Shown: piece after piece, positions 1 through 11,519 of the stretch
How positions within the stretch are numbered: the first letter of the stretch is position 1
Layout of the letters: each line of letters starts with the position of its first letter
NCBI GenBank assembly: GCA_963678705.1
Contig: OY783209.1
Location: 18,709,311 to 18,773,310, forward strand
Source of the DNA: Panorpa germanica
Lineage: Eukaryota; Arthropoda; Insecta; Mecoptera; Panorpidae
Direction: 5' to 3'
Length of the DNA stretch: 64,000 nt
Program-made: the position numbers and the translations under genes
Notes under the pieces: generated by a model
Databases searched by the model: none
Told to the model about the DNA's origin: nothing
Seen by the model: only the letters and a program-made list of their open reading frames with translations

Positions 1-871
1 CTTCAAGTTCTTTTTCCTTTTCATCTGTATTCAGAACTTCTTCTGAATTATTCTGGCTTTGTATTTTAATATTTGTGGGCACATTGATCGCCATTTCTTT
101 TTGTAATTTAATATCGTTTTTATTTTCATTTACTTCTGTGTCCCGTTTTTCTTCTGAATTTTGGTTTTGTATTTTGATTTCTGTACTCTCGTTGTTTATG
201 ATTACTTCTTGTAGTTCCGTCCGTACATTGTCTATTTCTTTATTTTCAATGCTTTGTCCGATTATTGTTTCACACGGTTTTTGTGTTGACGGCTCGTTAG
301 TATGGATTTCGTGGTTCGTCATATCTTCTATTATTAATTCTAGAAGCTCATCCATTGTGTTAGGATTTTGGCGTCTTAATTTACATCCAAGGGGATCGTT
401 TAGCTCCTCTATGAAATCTCTCACCATCAGGGAATCGTGATGTTTTGCCAGTGCTTTCATATTTAAAGATGTTTTATTGTGAAGTGTGTTCAAAACATTA
501 AAGTTGTTAAGTGATTCTAAACATCTAAAGTAATAAGTAATAACTTTCTTATTAGGCTTTCGTTTAAGTGCTGTTGTATGCGGGATATGGCTGCGGTTTT
601 TAGTATAACTATTTATTAAAATAGTTTTTGATTTCTCCCTTGTATTAATATGTTTATTCTTTATTAAACTTGCTGCGTCTCCAATAATCTTGCTTTTTAT
701 AGCTGAGAGCAATAGACCGTTATTCCTAATAGCTTTTTTTTTATCTTCATTTTTACCGGGGAATATGGCAAAATTATCTATGATCACTTCGCAATCTTCT
801 ATAAAATTCGTCAGCGAATTGTTTCCATTATATTCCTTTACATAATTTAGATAAATATGGAATGTCTCCAT
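1..871 (-). CDS. gag: Errantivirus gag, unit A copy (runs off window)
   Basis: Reading leftward from an ATG at 871 the frame stays open to the window edge (290 codons). It matches the gag frames in units B and C, and the sense copy at 30902. Gag is the structural capsid/nucleocapsid precursor of an env-bearing Gypsy-type element. The family call rests on position directly after the LTR, tRNA-Ser-type PBS and leader, and on the env-bearing relative in this window. In the conserved part, a DFIEELNDPL segment is followed by NP and a leucine-rich helix, the layout of errantivirus Gag C-terminal capsid. No zinc knuckle is visible. Of the three antisense copies this is the only one without a break in the visible part: the A-run at ~733 keeps nine bases and the codon mutated to stop in unit C is intact. 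Confidence 0.75.
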   Translation of the reverse strand, partial: METFHIYLNYVKEYNGNNSLTNFIEDCEVIIDNFAIFPGKNEDKKKAIRNNGLLLSAIKSKIIGDAASLIKNKHINTREKSKTILINSYTKNRSHIPHTTALKRKPNKKVITYYFRCLESLNNFNVLNTLHNKTSLNMKALAKHHDSLMVRDFIEELNDPLGCKLRRQNPNTMDELLELIIEDMTNHEIHTNEPSTQKPCETIIGQSIENKEIDNVRTELQEVIINNESTEIKIQNQNSEEKRDTEVNENKNDIKLQKEMAINVPTNIKIQSQNNSEEVLNTDEKEKELE

Positions 872-1544
872 TTTGATTTATAGTGTAACTTTAATTTAAG
901 AAAAGTTATTTTGTAAACATTTTATTTTTAAAAATTATTATTATTATATAGTTAATTTGCAAGTATTTTATTATATTACGTTATAGTATTTATTACGTTA
1001 TGTAATTAATATTTTATTTTAATATTACTTTTAGTATTATTATAATTTTCGTTAGGCCTATATAAGCGATTTTTATTCCTTTTTAGAAAATTATTATTTA
1101 ATTATTGTGTATTACGTTGCGTAATTTATATTTTATTTTAATATTTGGTAGGCCTGTATAAGCGATTTATACTCCTTTTTAAATTTAATATCTGTTTTAG
1201 GCCTGTATAAGCGATTTATACTCCTTTTTAAACAGAAAATATTATTGTAAAAATAATAATAATTTTTGTTTTTGTGAAATATGAATATAGAAAGGAAATA
1301 TGAATGAGTACTCACATTACGATTATCACCGCGATGCCTTGCGAGATCTTTATGTCCATATGCTGCTGCTAGTGGGTCGATGAGCCTCGGAGCACTTCAA
1401 TTTCTGTTTCTATTTCACTCCACTATTTATTAAGTTTACTTTATTCTTTAACTTAATTTTTGTAGGTTTCGAAATATTAAGTTAACCATAAAAATGGAAA
1501 AATTTACAGCGATTGTAATTCCTTAATATCCTGCCGACTGCGCC
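872..1544 (-). other. Errantivirus 5' leader with repeated 34-bp motif, unit A
   Basis: Untranslated region between PBS and gag. It contains three copies of a motif whose core reads TATAAGCGATTTATACTCC on the plus strand, starting with AGGCCT, at about 1054-1086, 1150-1184 and 1199-1233; the first is more diverged. The PBS complement (CCGACTGCGCC) lies at 1534-1544. Confidence 0.75.
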
Positions 1545-1832
1545 AATTAAAGTTTAAGTAATTTAGACTTTAATAAAAAAAACAATTTATTTTAGTTTTA
1601 CTTAAATAATATTTATTTGGACTAATAATCACTGTGCGATACAGCTTATGCCTAGTCTCAAATGGTGAGCCAGCCAATTACTATCTGCGCGATGCAGATT
1701 ATACATGAACTTAAACTAACTAGATTAAGATTAACATATTACTTATATACTACTTTATCATATCTAAAGTGCATGGTCAGCAAAGATACTGAAGAGACAT
1801 TATTAGTTTGTGTCGTATGGAATGTGAGTTAT

Positions 1833-1836
<4 letters not shown>
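1545..1836 (-). repeat. Errantivirus 5' LTR, unit A (292 bp)
   Basis: The boundary at 1545 is set by the adjoining PBS complement. The outer boundary at 1836 is set by the terminal sequence TGTTATAAC (seen here as its complement), shared with the two LTRs at 29864 and 36961. It is followed at once by (AT)n. It is about 52 bp shorter than those LTRs because it lacks one copy of an internal ~58-bp repeat. Confidence 0.88.
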
Positions 1837-1895
<59 letters not shown>

Positions 1896-1912
1896 TATAG
1901 ATATGTATATAT
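1837..1912. repeat. (AT)n microsatellite next to the LTR, unit A
   Basis: Alternating TA broken by a few AAA steps, directly outside the LTR end. Length differs between the three units, as expected for a slipping simple repeat. Confidence 0.95.
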
Positions 1913-4301
1913 ACACAGAAACAACGCGTAACATATTATTTAGGCGTGACTTGGGCGTGGCTAAGTTTATATGAGGTTTTCAATGTTAATTTGGGACTAA
2001 ACATCGTAATTTGTCCGATAACAGCCATATGTAGAAACAAAGAAGGAGCAATAATCGTATGTAAAAGATACCATAAACGGGTTCTTTTAAGTCAGCAATA
2101 GGGTAACAATTTCGACTCGGGTATAGAGCTAAAAGTAAACATTTTTTTTAGTTTTTGGAAAATCCGAGGAAGCCAAAAGTTTTAGAATTTTTTCTCTACG
2201 AAAAAGGAAATTTTCAAAATATTAAACAAACAGTTTTTATTCTACTATACGAATTTCATCATAGATTCTCAAATTCTTTAAACATACACTTGGAACATTA
2301 CAATATAGGAGTAGCCGCTACTTTGTTTCGAATAAGATAACTCCAAGCTTATGTCCCCCTACTTACAAATCTCTTAGCATTTAATTTTCAAAACGAATAC
2401 TTTTCTGTAATCCTACATAATAAATTTCAATATATGTACATTGCTTTAAATAATTGTTCGCTTATTTAATGTTTATTAAAATTCATTTTTGCCCATTTCA
2501 CTTGCTACAATGCCAAGCGCCTCATTCTTAATCACCACAATCCTAGCTACGCCACTAGTTAGCACTCCCCGCTGTTCAAATTCGCACAGTTGCTGAATTT
2601 AAATTATAGTGTTCTTATTAATGGTAAGTAGACAAAATACATAATTAATTCTAGTTATTTAATATTTGGGGCGATTGACTCAACCCCATAGTGATTTTAT
2701 AGCACTATGCCTCCAAAACGCACTCGCTGTGAATACATCGCATTCTATTGCTGGATGAAATTTGAATATCTATTGTGATTATCTATCTAATGTATTTTTT
2801 TAAATATATTTTCTTTACTTATATATTAATTTAAATCTGCATAGTAAATTTCTGCTAGATACCATATACGAACATTATCACATTATTTTTATTTTACATT
2901 GATTTTTAGCACCTTGGATTTTATTAGGTCTGTCCTTATATATCTTATTTCTCATTTAAGTCTCACTCAATAAGAAACGATTACTTGAAATTATAATTAT
3001 AGGTGTAAAACACTATGTATGACCCATACGAGTTATAGCTACTAAATAACGCGACAGACGCTGGAAAACGGTTTATTTTGATTTTATAAATATTTGCTTA
3101 TTACTACCTTTAATATATACTCCTGTTCTATCCTTATAATGCTCCATGTCACTTCCTTTTTCACAGCTTCAACGAACTCAAACCTTGTTCCTATTAATAC
3201 AAATTTATCCTTGGTAAATAAGGCTTACCTTCTGGTAAATAAATAAAATAGCGAGAAGCTCTGCATTTGAAAGAGAAAGCTTTACGATTAACAGCTGTCC
3301 GTCGCTGACGTTTGGCGCATACAAACTTTTTCTCTAGCACCGTCAGGCTCGTTATTTAATAGCCGACATACTATAACATTCTTGAAGAGCATAAATTTAT
3401 TGTGTTTTACTTATTTATAAATTAATTCTATCACAGATTCACAATAATTTACATGTTACTGAACAAGTAGGCTTGTGTCCTATGTCTTAATTTTTATAAA
3501 AGTGTACTATGTATTGATAAAATGCGTTACTAGAACCTCAAATGTTCAATTATTTTTTAATAACTCCTTATATTTCAAGAGATATTAACAATTAAAAAAG
3601 TAATTTTGTCTCTTTAATTATTAAAGGAATTCAACGCTGTAAGACATTCCAATTGCATGTGACATCACAACCGCTATTTGCTATCTCTTTTATACGACAA
3701 AGCTTAAAAGAAATATATTCTTGACAAAACTCTGACAAGTTTACAGGTTACCAACCTTAGAACCTTTCAGCTACAAATCTCTGCTATATGTATATCAAAA
3801 TATAAAATATTATTTACGGCTATTTCAAAGAACAATAAAGTTTCAATATTATGTCTGCCGTAACAGGGTTAAATAAAATGAAAACCTTTTATTCTTTGAC
3901 TTGACTTGATTATTTCGACACCCAACAGCTACAAAACATTAATACAACGCAGCACTGATCTACTCAAAAACTTTTTTTTTATACCTATTATATTGTTATA
4001 ACTAGTTTATATAAACTATTGTTAAGTACACAATCCTAAAAAATTAAAATTAAAATAGAACTATTTAAAATAATAAAGTAAAGTTTAACTCTTAGAATTC
4101 AATACAATTTTACTGTTTCAAAATTAGCTCTCACATATAAAATATTATTCATATTCTATATAAGTTTTCTTGAGTTTCCGATTTTTTCGTAAATAAATAA
4201 TACTATTTATTTTACCAATTCGAATTTGTTGTTTTCTGTTGCTGTTTTGTTATTGTTTGTCGTTGTTTATTGATTGATGTTGGATGTTGGATATTGAATA
4301 T
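1913..4301. other. Unrecognised unit-specific DNA, unit A
   Basis: AT-rich sequence shared with unit B, and with C only from ~3690 on. A 61-codon open stretch at 2155-2340 is identical in A and B, but only because the units are recent duplicates. It has no recognisable domain and is absent from C. No element ends or RNA genes were seen. Confidence 0.6.
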
Positions 4302-5733
4302 TTATTATATTATTGAATGGTTTTGTTGGATATTGAGAATTAAAAAACAAAGGAAAAAAATATAAGAAATGACAAATGAAATATACTGATGTTTAGAAGT
4401 CTGATATTAGAGATTTATCATTATGTTTTAATTGTATCAACCGGCGTTGTCCGTATGTGTTATATTTAGTTAATAAGTGAGTGTGTAATGTGAGTCTGTC
4501 GTAACAATTACCGTTGTCTACAAATTAATTATTAAGAGTCGTAATGAAATAATTTAAACTTCAATAAAAATAACATATGCTGCTAATGTCTAAGCAAAAT
4601 ATTCGGTGTAAGATATAATTATTATTAAGTAACACCAGAATAATATTATTATTTAAACATTATGAAGACACAATTTACGTACAAGCTAATTTTGTAAGCA
4701 TCACGCAACCTTTCAAAGTCGTAACAATTTGCATATGTTAGTAATATAATGAATATAAAATATGACAAATAACTTAATACAAATAGTTAATATAACCAAA
4801 CCGCTGCCAAATTATTTCTAGTAAACAGCATTTTGCTATTCCAAATATTGTTACCGCCCAAATTATTAATGGCAAACCACTTCGCTATAATAAATAATAG
4901 TTTACGTTTGATAATTAGAATTAATCCATCATCAACATTGTCGCAGATGTATATTATATTATATTCAATATAACCTCGTATTAGCAAACTTATAAATAAA
5001 TTTAGTTATTAAAATATTTATTATATTATTGAATGGTTTTGTTGGATATTGAGAATTAAAAAACAAAGGAAAAAATTATAAGAAATGACAAATGAAATAT
5101 ATTGATGTTTAGAAGTCTGATATTAGAGATTCATCATTATGTTTTAATTGTATCAACCGGCGTTGTCCGTATGTGTTATATTTAGTTAACAAGTGAGTGT
5201 GTAATGTGAGTCTGTCGTAACAATTACCGTTGTCTACAAATTAATTATTAAGAGTCGTAATGAAATAATTTAAACTTCAATAAAAATAACATATGCTGCT
5301 AATGTCTAAGCAAAATATTCGGTGTAAGATATAATTATTATTAAGTAACACCAGAATAATATTATTATTTAAACATTATGAAGACACAATTTACGTACAA
5401 GCTAATTTTGTAAGCATCACGCAACCTTTCAAAGTCGTAACAATTTGCATATGTTAGTAATATAATGAATATAAAATATGACAAATAACTTAATACAAAT
5501 AGTTAATATAACCAAACCGCTGCCAAATTATTTCTAGTAAACAGCATTTTGCTATTCCAAATATTGTTACCGCCCAAATTATTAATGGCAAACCACTTCG
5601 CTATAATAAATAATAGTTTACGTTTGATAATTAGAATTAATCCATCATCAACATTGTCGCAGATGTATATTATATTATATTCAATATAACCTCGTATTAG
5701 CAAACTTATAAATAAATTTAGTTATTAAAAATA
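4302..5733. repeat. 716-bp direct duplication unique to unit A
   Basis: The segment beginning TTATATTATTGAATGG occurs twice in a row (about 4302-5017 and 5018-5733), ending each time in sequence of the type TTTAGTTATTAAAA. Units B and C have it once (B ~13910-14625; C ~21065-21780). Copies are nearly identical, so this arose after the units multiplied, or by collapse or expansion in assembly. Confidence 0.9.
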
Positions 5734-6550
5734 TCGTCGCAATACAATTAATTTAGTTAGTAGTACGTATTGTTGTCGTAGAACCATAGTTTATAACTTT
5801 ATTACCTAGAACAAACATTTCATCGCAATACAATCAGTTTAGTTAGTAGAACTTATCGTTGTCGTAGAACCATAGTTTATAACATTATTACCTAGAACAA
5901 ACATATCATCGCAATACAATCAATTTAGTAAGTTGTACTTATCGTTGTCGTAGAACCATAGTTTATCGCATTATTATACAAACAAAACGTATCGTTGCAA
6001 TACAATCAATTTAGTTAGTAGTACTTATCGTTGTCGAAAAACCATAGTTTATCGCATTATTATACAAACAAAACGTATCGTAGCAATACAATCAATTTAG
6101 TTAGTAGTACTTATCGTTGTCGTAGAACCATAGTTTATAACATTATTATACAAACAAAACGTATCGTTGCAATACAATTAATTTAGTTAGAAGTACTTAT
6201 CGTTGTCGTAGAACCATAGTTTATCGCAATATTATACAAGCAAAACGTATCGTAGCAATACAATCAATTTAGTTAGTAGTACTTATCGTTGTCGTAGAAC
6301 CATAGTTTATCGCAATATTATACAAACAAAACGTATCGTTGCAATACAATCAATTTAGTTAGTAGTACTTATCGTTGTCGTAGAACCTAGTATATCGCAT
6401 TATTACATAAACCAAACTTATCGTCGCAATACAATCAATTTAGTTAGTAGAATTCATCGTTGTCGTAGAAACTAGTATATAGCATTATTGTCTAGTTCAA
6501 ACTTACCGTCACAATACAATAGATATAGATATTGGAACTATTGTTCTAGT
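5734..6550. repeat. 86-bp minisatellite, 9 monomers, unit A
   Basis: The landmark TCGCAATACAAT recurs every 86 bp from 5737 to 6424, with a final degenerate landmark at 6510. Most monomers share TTAGTTAGTAGTACTTATCG and GAACCATAGTTTAT. The last two monomers diverge toward the flank. Confidence 0.95.
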
Positions 6551-7780
6551 ATAAGACTACAAATTATTCGTAGTAACAAGAAATATTATATTTCTCTGTT
6601 AAATTAACAAATCATACAGTCCTCTTTAAATCTAAGACTTAAGCGACCAACCGAAACCACTTCAATAAATTAGAGCATTAAAGGTCGAATACGTCGTGTA
6701 CAGTCACCTTTAAATAAATTAAATTAGTTTTTTTTATTTTAAATTATCTTCCGGTATTTTTCTTCTATATGAGTCTACTTCTTTTGTTTGTAAGACAATC
6801 TCCTAGGTGATTTAGTACGTAACAGATTTTGCATGCATTTTTTTGGGCTGCGGCAGCTCTTCCAATTTTGCCACCTTCTTTTAAAACCATTTTAATTGAT
6901 CTCATTCCATTGTATTCTGGATATGGCATACGGCAGGATTTTTTTTTACTTTGATAACCGTCACATTATGTTCCTTTGAAATGTATTCTACTTAAAACTC
7001 TATGTTGTGTATTTTCTTAATGGCATATTTATTTACTTTTTCTAATAACACTTTGTTACCAATTTTGTAATGTCAGATATTTATGTGGTGTTTGACATGT
7101 GATTTTGCCTCCTTTTCGCTGCTATGCTATATTACAAAACTGTTTAATAGGAATTATGTAATTTACTACCCAACAGTAGTACAAATTAAATTTAAAAAAA
7201 TAGAATTTGTAAACTTGAAACTTTTCTTACTTTATTATGGTGAACATTTAGGAATTATGAGCACTTTCGCTAAAATAATTAAAACTCAAAATTAACCAAA
7301 TCTTTGATGTATTACTACATGTCCATTAACGTTTTAAATAAAAAAATGTTTCCGAATAGTGAGTAAGTAACATTTATTTTAAAGTATTTTACTGTTATTA
7401 ATTGACTTTTATTGCTATTTTTCGTATTTAGCATTGACCTATGTTATTGAAACCGTAATTAATGAATATTGTTTGCATATAATATTAATTTAGGCAATTA
7501 ACCACATCCTTTTAAATTTTAATTTTAATTTTTCAGTCGAAATCAAAAATAACACAATCGCTTTTCACATTATTTATAAGTTAAATAATTATTATCTTAG
7601 TGTATAAGTGCTTGCTCAAAGTAACTGGAATAATAATTACTAGAATGTAAGTAATTATTTTAAAATATATTAACAATTAAATTATGATAGATACGTCTTA
7701 TTTTAAGAAAATGAATAAGCTGTCATAGCAATTTGAGGTGATATATAGAATGTGTTAAAGACATGTATAAAACTAATAAT
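6551..7780. other. Unrecognised unit DNA with a coding-like remnant, unit A
   Basis: Shared with unit B. On the minus strand around 6770-7075 two adjacent frames read like decayed protein (see the better preserved B copy at 15750-16053). Otherwise no feature is recognised. Confidence 0.5.
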
Positions 7781-8068
7781 AATAACAGATACAGACGACA
7801 CAGTGGGCGAGAGCATTGATGCTTGACGCCGACTGCTGTGTCTTCGGGTTCGATCCCCAAACCAGATATATATTTTCTGGGTTTGGTTATTATGAACTTA
7901 TATTGATTATGGTCATACATAATCGTACAGTTATTAGGCAGTGGTGTAGCCCACATATATGAGGCCACAACACCATAAATACTGCCCACATTGAAGGAGG
8001 TCGTCGTTGATAGGACTCAGCATCGGAAATAGGCCGACGTTAAATAAAAAAAAAAAATAACAGATACA
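7781..8068 (+). mobile_element. tRNA-derived SINE with target duplication, unit A
   Basis: A box-B consensus GGTTCGATCCCC lies at 7847-7858 and a box-A-like ACACAGTGG about 45 bp upstream, the RNA polymerase III promoter layout of tRNA-derived SINEs. The body ends in an A-rich tail. Both sides carry the 13-bp direct repeat AATAACAGATACA (7781-7793 and 8056-8068), showing target-primed insertion. Body about 262 bp. SINEs depend on a partner LINE; which one cannot be told here. Confidence 0.88.
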
Positions 8069-8525
8069 ATGATGGTGACTAAATGCGTCAGTGTAAATTA
8101 TTATTGAAAATTAAACGATTGGTATACGTATGGTTTATAATTAGGGAATAGATTTATGGGATTCGAAATTCTGTCTGTGTTCCATTACCAAATTCTGTAA
8201 TCTGAATCTCAAAATCACCAATCACTAAAATAATATAGCAATTAGATAATGAAATTGCGATCTACCATACAATTACAATTTTACTTTATGTTATAAACAT
8301 TATATTCGTAATATAATTATTAATTTCTATTGTTTGGTAATTATTTGATTTGCCTTCTTAAGATTTGCTTGATCCGGCTTTCATTCACTTTATACTAATA
8401 ATACTACCAAGCTGAATTTAACACAAAAATTACACAAATCAAATTTTTTTTGAATTTTTATTATTCATTTACTTAGTTACACTTGGTCTAATGACCAACC
8501 AGCAATTTATCCATAATTAATACAT

Positions 8526-8582
<57 letters not shown>

Positions 8583-8587
8583 TATAC
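8069..8587. other. Unrecognised DNA ending in (AT)n, unit A/B border
   Basis: No gene or element seen in 8069-8520. 8521-8587 is an AT/TA microsatellite with one AAA interruption, lying just left of the antisense errantivirus fragment. Together with the AT repeat at 11457 it brackets that fragment. Confidence 0.6.
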
Positions 8588-8947
8588 GATATTAAGGATT
8601 GTCATTTCAATTGACATTTCCTTAATTTTAAGTTTTTCTTTTAAGGCTTAGTTGTGCAACAGTTAAAGTACCTCTTCATTCGGATTAAAGTGCAGTCTGT
8701 CATTTGTTGTGTCTGTCTGTTGTGTTTTGAAAAAGTATTGTTTATCGTAATATTTGTAGTAATTTATTTAAATGGTTGTTCTGTATAATTATTTTAATAG
8801 TTCATACAATTTTCATTAATAAGGTGGTTGTCCGTTTTAGGGTTTTATTATTTTTAGTTTTAAATTTCGGAGTTAAATATTATATACTCAGGTGGGTTTG
8901 GTTGCTTGCGGTTGCGTATTTGAATTGTTGAGGTTCGGGTAGAAATT

Positions 8948-9421
8948 TTAATTTTTCGGGAAGTATTGAAGACTTTTTGAAGTTGATCTTATCAGTAAGT
9001 TCTTTATAGTAAAGTAAATATATGTTTTATTATTTTTATTCGTCATGATATTCGTCAAATATTCATCTATCCAGTTATTATTTTTATTTCGTTTGGTTCC
9101 ATATAGTTGCTTTAGTTGTGCCGAATTTCTAATCTTCTGTCCACGAATTATTTCTTTTCTGTGATCATTTATCCACAAAGTGTGTGCCTCGTTTTCTGAA
9201 TCTTCTTGTTTTTCTGGAATGCATTTAGCTTTGTTTCTTTTTTCCTTTTCAATTTTTTCTTTTATATTAAAATTTTGATTTTTATTATTTCCTGCTTTTC
9301 TTTGCTTTATATTGTGTAATTTTTTTACTTCAGAATATTGCATATTTTGTTTTTCTGGTTTTTCTTGGTTGATGTTTTGTTGATTTTTTACTTTAAAATC
9401 TAGAAAGTTTGGATTTTTTGA
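8948..9421 (-). pseudogene. Downstream part of gag after an in-frame stop, unit B
   Basis: Same frame as gag, separated from it by one TAA. It is lysine- and glutamine-rich and open for about 130 codons from an internal ATG at 9343. The sense relative at 31783-32010 also has a stop at nearly the same place, so the stop may be natural for this family (a gag end with a readthrough or shift) or may be shared damage. Function unknown. Confidence 0.6.
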
Positions 9422-10491
9422 TTATTGCTTAACATTTTGTTGATTTTGTATTTCGAAATGTTGTGAATTTTGATTCTCTGATTCTTGTTTGATATTTTGC
9501 TGATTTTCTACTTTGAAATCTTGCATGTTCTGATCTTCTGTGTTTTGTTTGACGCTTATTTTTCCTTGCTTCATTTTTACTTCAACAATTGTCTTTTTCT
9601 TTACTTCTGTTTTGTTAAACTCTTCAAGTTCTTTTTCCTTTTCATCTGTATTCAGAACTTCTTCTGAATTATTCTGGCTTTGTATTTTAATATTTGTGGG
9701 CACATTGATCGCCATTTCTTTTTGTAATTTAATATCGTTTTTATTTTCATTTACTTCTGTGTCCCGTTTTTCTTCTGAATTTTGGTTTTGTATTTTGATT
9801 TCTGTACTCTCGTTGTTTATGATTACTTCTTGTAGTTCCGTCCGTACATTGTTTATTTCTTTATTTTCAATGCTTTGTCCGATTATTGTTTCACACGGTT
9901 TTTGTGTTGACGGCTCGTTAGTATGGATTTCGTGGTTCGTCATATCTTCTATTATTAATTCTAGAAGCTCATCCATTGTGTTAGGATTTTGGCGTCTTAA
10001 TTTACATCCAAGGGGATCGTTTAGCTCCTCTATGAAATCTCTCACCATCAGGGAATCGTGATGTTTTGCCAGTGCTTTCATATTTAAAGATGTTTTATTG
10101 TGAAGTGTGGTCAAAACATTAAAGTTGTTAAGTGATTCTAAACATCTAAAGTAATAAGTAATAACTTTCTTATTAGGCTTTCGTTTAAGTGCTGTTGTAT
10201 GCGGGATATGGCTGCGGTTTTTAGTATAACTATTTATTAAAATAGTTTTTGATTTCTCCCTTGTATTAATATGTTTATTCTTTATTAAACTTGCTGCGTC
10301 TCCAATAATCTTGCTTTTTATAGCTGAGAGCAATAGACCGTTATTCCTAATAGCTTTTTTTTATCTTCATTTTTACCGGGGAATATGGCAAAATTATCTA
10401 TGATCACTTCGCAATCTTCTATAATATTCGTCAGCGAATTGTTTCCATTATATTCCTTTACATAATTTAGATAAATATGGAATGTCTCCAT
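9422..10491 (-). pseudogene. gag: Errantivirus gag, unit B copy (frameshifted)
   Basis: ATG at 10491. A run of nine A (minus strand) seen in units A and C has eight here (~10354), shifting the frame after roughly 45 codons. A long frame then stays open to a TAA at 9422. The C-terminal part is rich in Q, N, K and E and contains 20-residue repeats (see the finding at 9330-9560). The first half matches the capsid-like part described for unit A. Past the TAA, the same frame continues as coding-like sequence to ~8948. Confidence 0.82.
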
Positions 10492-11164
10492 TTTGATTTA
10501 TAGTGTAACTTTAATTTAAGAAAAGTTATTTTGTAAACATTTTATTTTTAAAAATTATTATTATTATATAGTTAATTTGCAAGTATTTTATTATATTACG
10601 TTATAGTATTTATTACGTTATGTAATTAATATTTTATTTTAATATTACTTTTAGTATTATTATAATTTTCGTTAGGCCTATATAAGCGATTTTTATTCCT
10701 TTTTAGAAAATTATTATTTAATTATTGTGTATTACGTTGCGTAATTTATATTTTATTTTAATATTTGGTAGGCCTGTATAAGCGATTTATACTCCTTTTT
10801 AAATTTAATATCTGTTTTAGGCCTGTATAAGCGATTTATACTCCTTTTTAAACAGAAAATATTATTGTAAAAATAATAATAATTTTTGTTTTTGTGAAAT
10901 ATGAATATAGAAAAGAAATATGAATGAGTACTCACATTACGATTATCACCGCGATGCCTTGCGAGATCTTTATGTCCATATGCTGCTGCTAGTGGGTCGA
11001 TGAGCCTCGGAGCACTTCAATTTCTGTTTCTATTTTACTCCACTATTTATTAAGTTTACTTTATTCTTTAACTTAATTTTTGTAGGTTTCGAAATATTAA
11101 GTTAACCATAAAAATGGAAAAATTTACAGCGATTGTAATTCCTTAATATCCTGCCGACTGCGCC
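10492..11164 (-). other. Errantivirus leader and PBS, unit B
   Basis: Same layout as unit A: three copies of the AGGCCT...TATAAGCG motif near 10674, 10770 and 10819, and the tRNA-Ser-type PBS complement ending at 11164. Confidence 0.75.
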
Positions 11165-11452
11165 AATTAAAGTTTAAGTAATTTAGACTTTAATAAAAAA
11201 AACAATTTATTTTAGTTTTACTTAAATAATATTTATTTGGACTAATAATCACTGTGCGATACAGCTTATGCCTAGTCTCAAATGGTGAGCCAGCCAATTA
11301 CTATCTGCGCGATGCAGATTATACATGAACTTAAACTAACTAGATTAAGATTAACATATTACTTATATACTATTTTATCATATCTAAAGTGCATGGTCAG
11401 CAAAGATACTGAAGAGACATTGTTAGTTTGTGTCGTATGGAATGTGAGTTAT

Positions 11453-11456
<4 letters not shown>
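11165..11456 (-). repeat. Errantivirus 5' LTR, unit B (292 bp)
   Basis: Same ends and length as the unit A LTR, differing by a few bases. It is bounded by the PBS complement and by (AT)n at 11457. Confidence 0.88.
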
Positions 11457-11501
<45 letters not shown>

Positions 11502-11519
11502 TATAGATATGTATATATA
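11457..11519. repeat. (AT)n microsatellite, unit B
   Basis: AT repeat directly outside the LTR, shorter than in unit A. Confidence 0.95.

Larger units (their letters stand above)
1..9621. repeat. Tandem unit A
   Basis: First copy of the array, entered within gag. It is 651 bp longer than unit B, explained by an extra copy of a 716-bp segment (4302-5733) minus one missing 86-bp minisatellite monomer and small indels. It contains a SINE at 7781-8068. Confidence 0.9.
8588..11456 (-). mobile_element. Truncated errantivirus (LTR-leader-gag), antisense, unit B
   Basis: From the LTR end at 11456 this runs through leader and gag to about 8690, where similarity to the sense copy (which ends near 32420 in its coordinates) fades. 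Everything downstream (protease, RT, integrase, env, second LTR) is missing. AT microsatellites lie on both sides. Confidence 0.85.

Noticed and set aside
2155..2340. 61-codon frame identical in units A and B
   Set aside because: Identity is explained by recent unit duplication; it is deleted in unit C and lacks recognisable features.
4787..4987. 66-codon minus-strand frame repeated at 5503, 14395 and 21552
   Set aside because: Repeated only because the DNA segment is duplicated; no domain and no codon evidence.
5734..6550. Regular 86-bp repeats that might suggest a CRISPR-like array
   Set aside because: Repeats are contiguous with no unique spacers, and the context is eukaryotic transposon DNA; it is a minisatellite.
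7801..7870. tRNA gene (box A and box B)
   Set aside because: No cloverleaf with acceptor stem could be made; A-rich tail and target duplications show a SINE.
8588..8640. Imperfect palindrome ATTAAGGATTGTCATTTC... as a transposon end
   Set aside because: No matching terminus or target duplication found; recorded only as local symmetry.
9485..10061. Plus-strand open frames rich in F, S and L (also at 75, 18455 and 18510)
   Set aside because: They are the reverse complement of the gag frame, whose K/E/N-rich codons give F/S/I-rich shadows.
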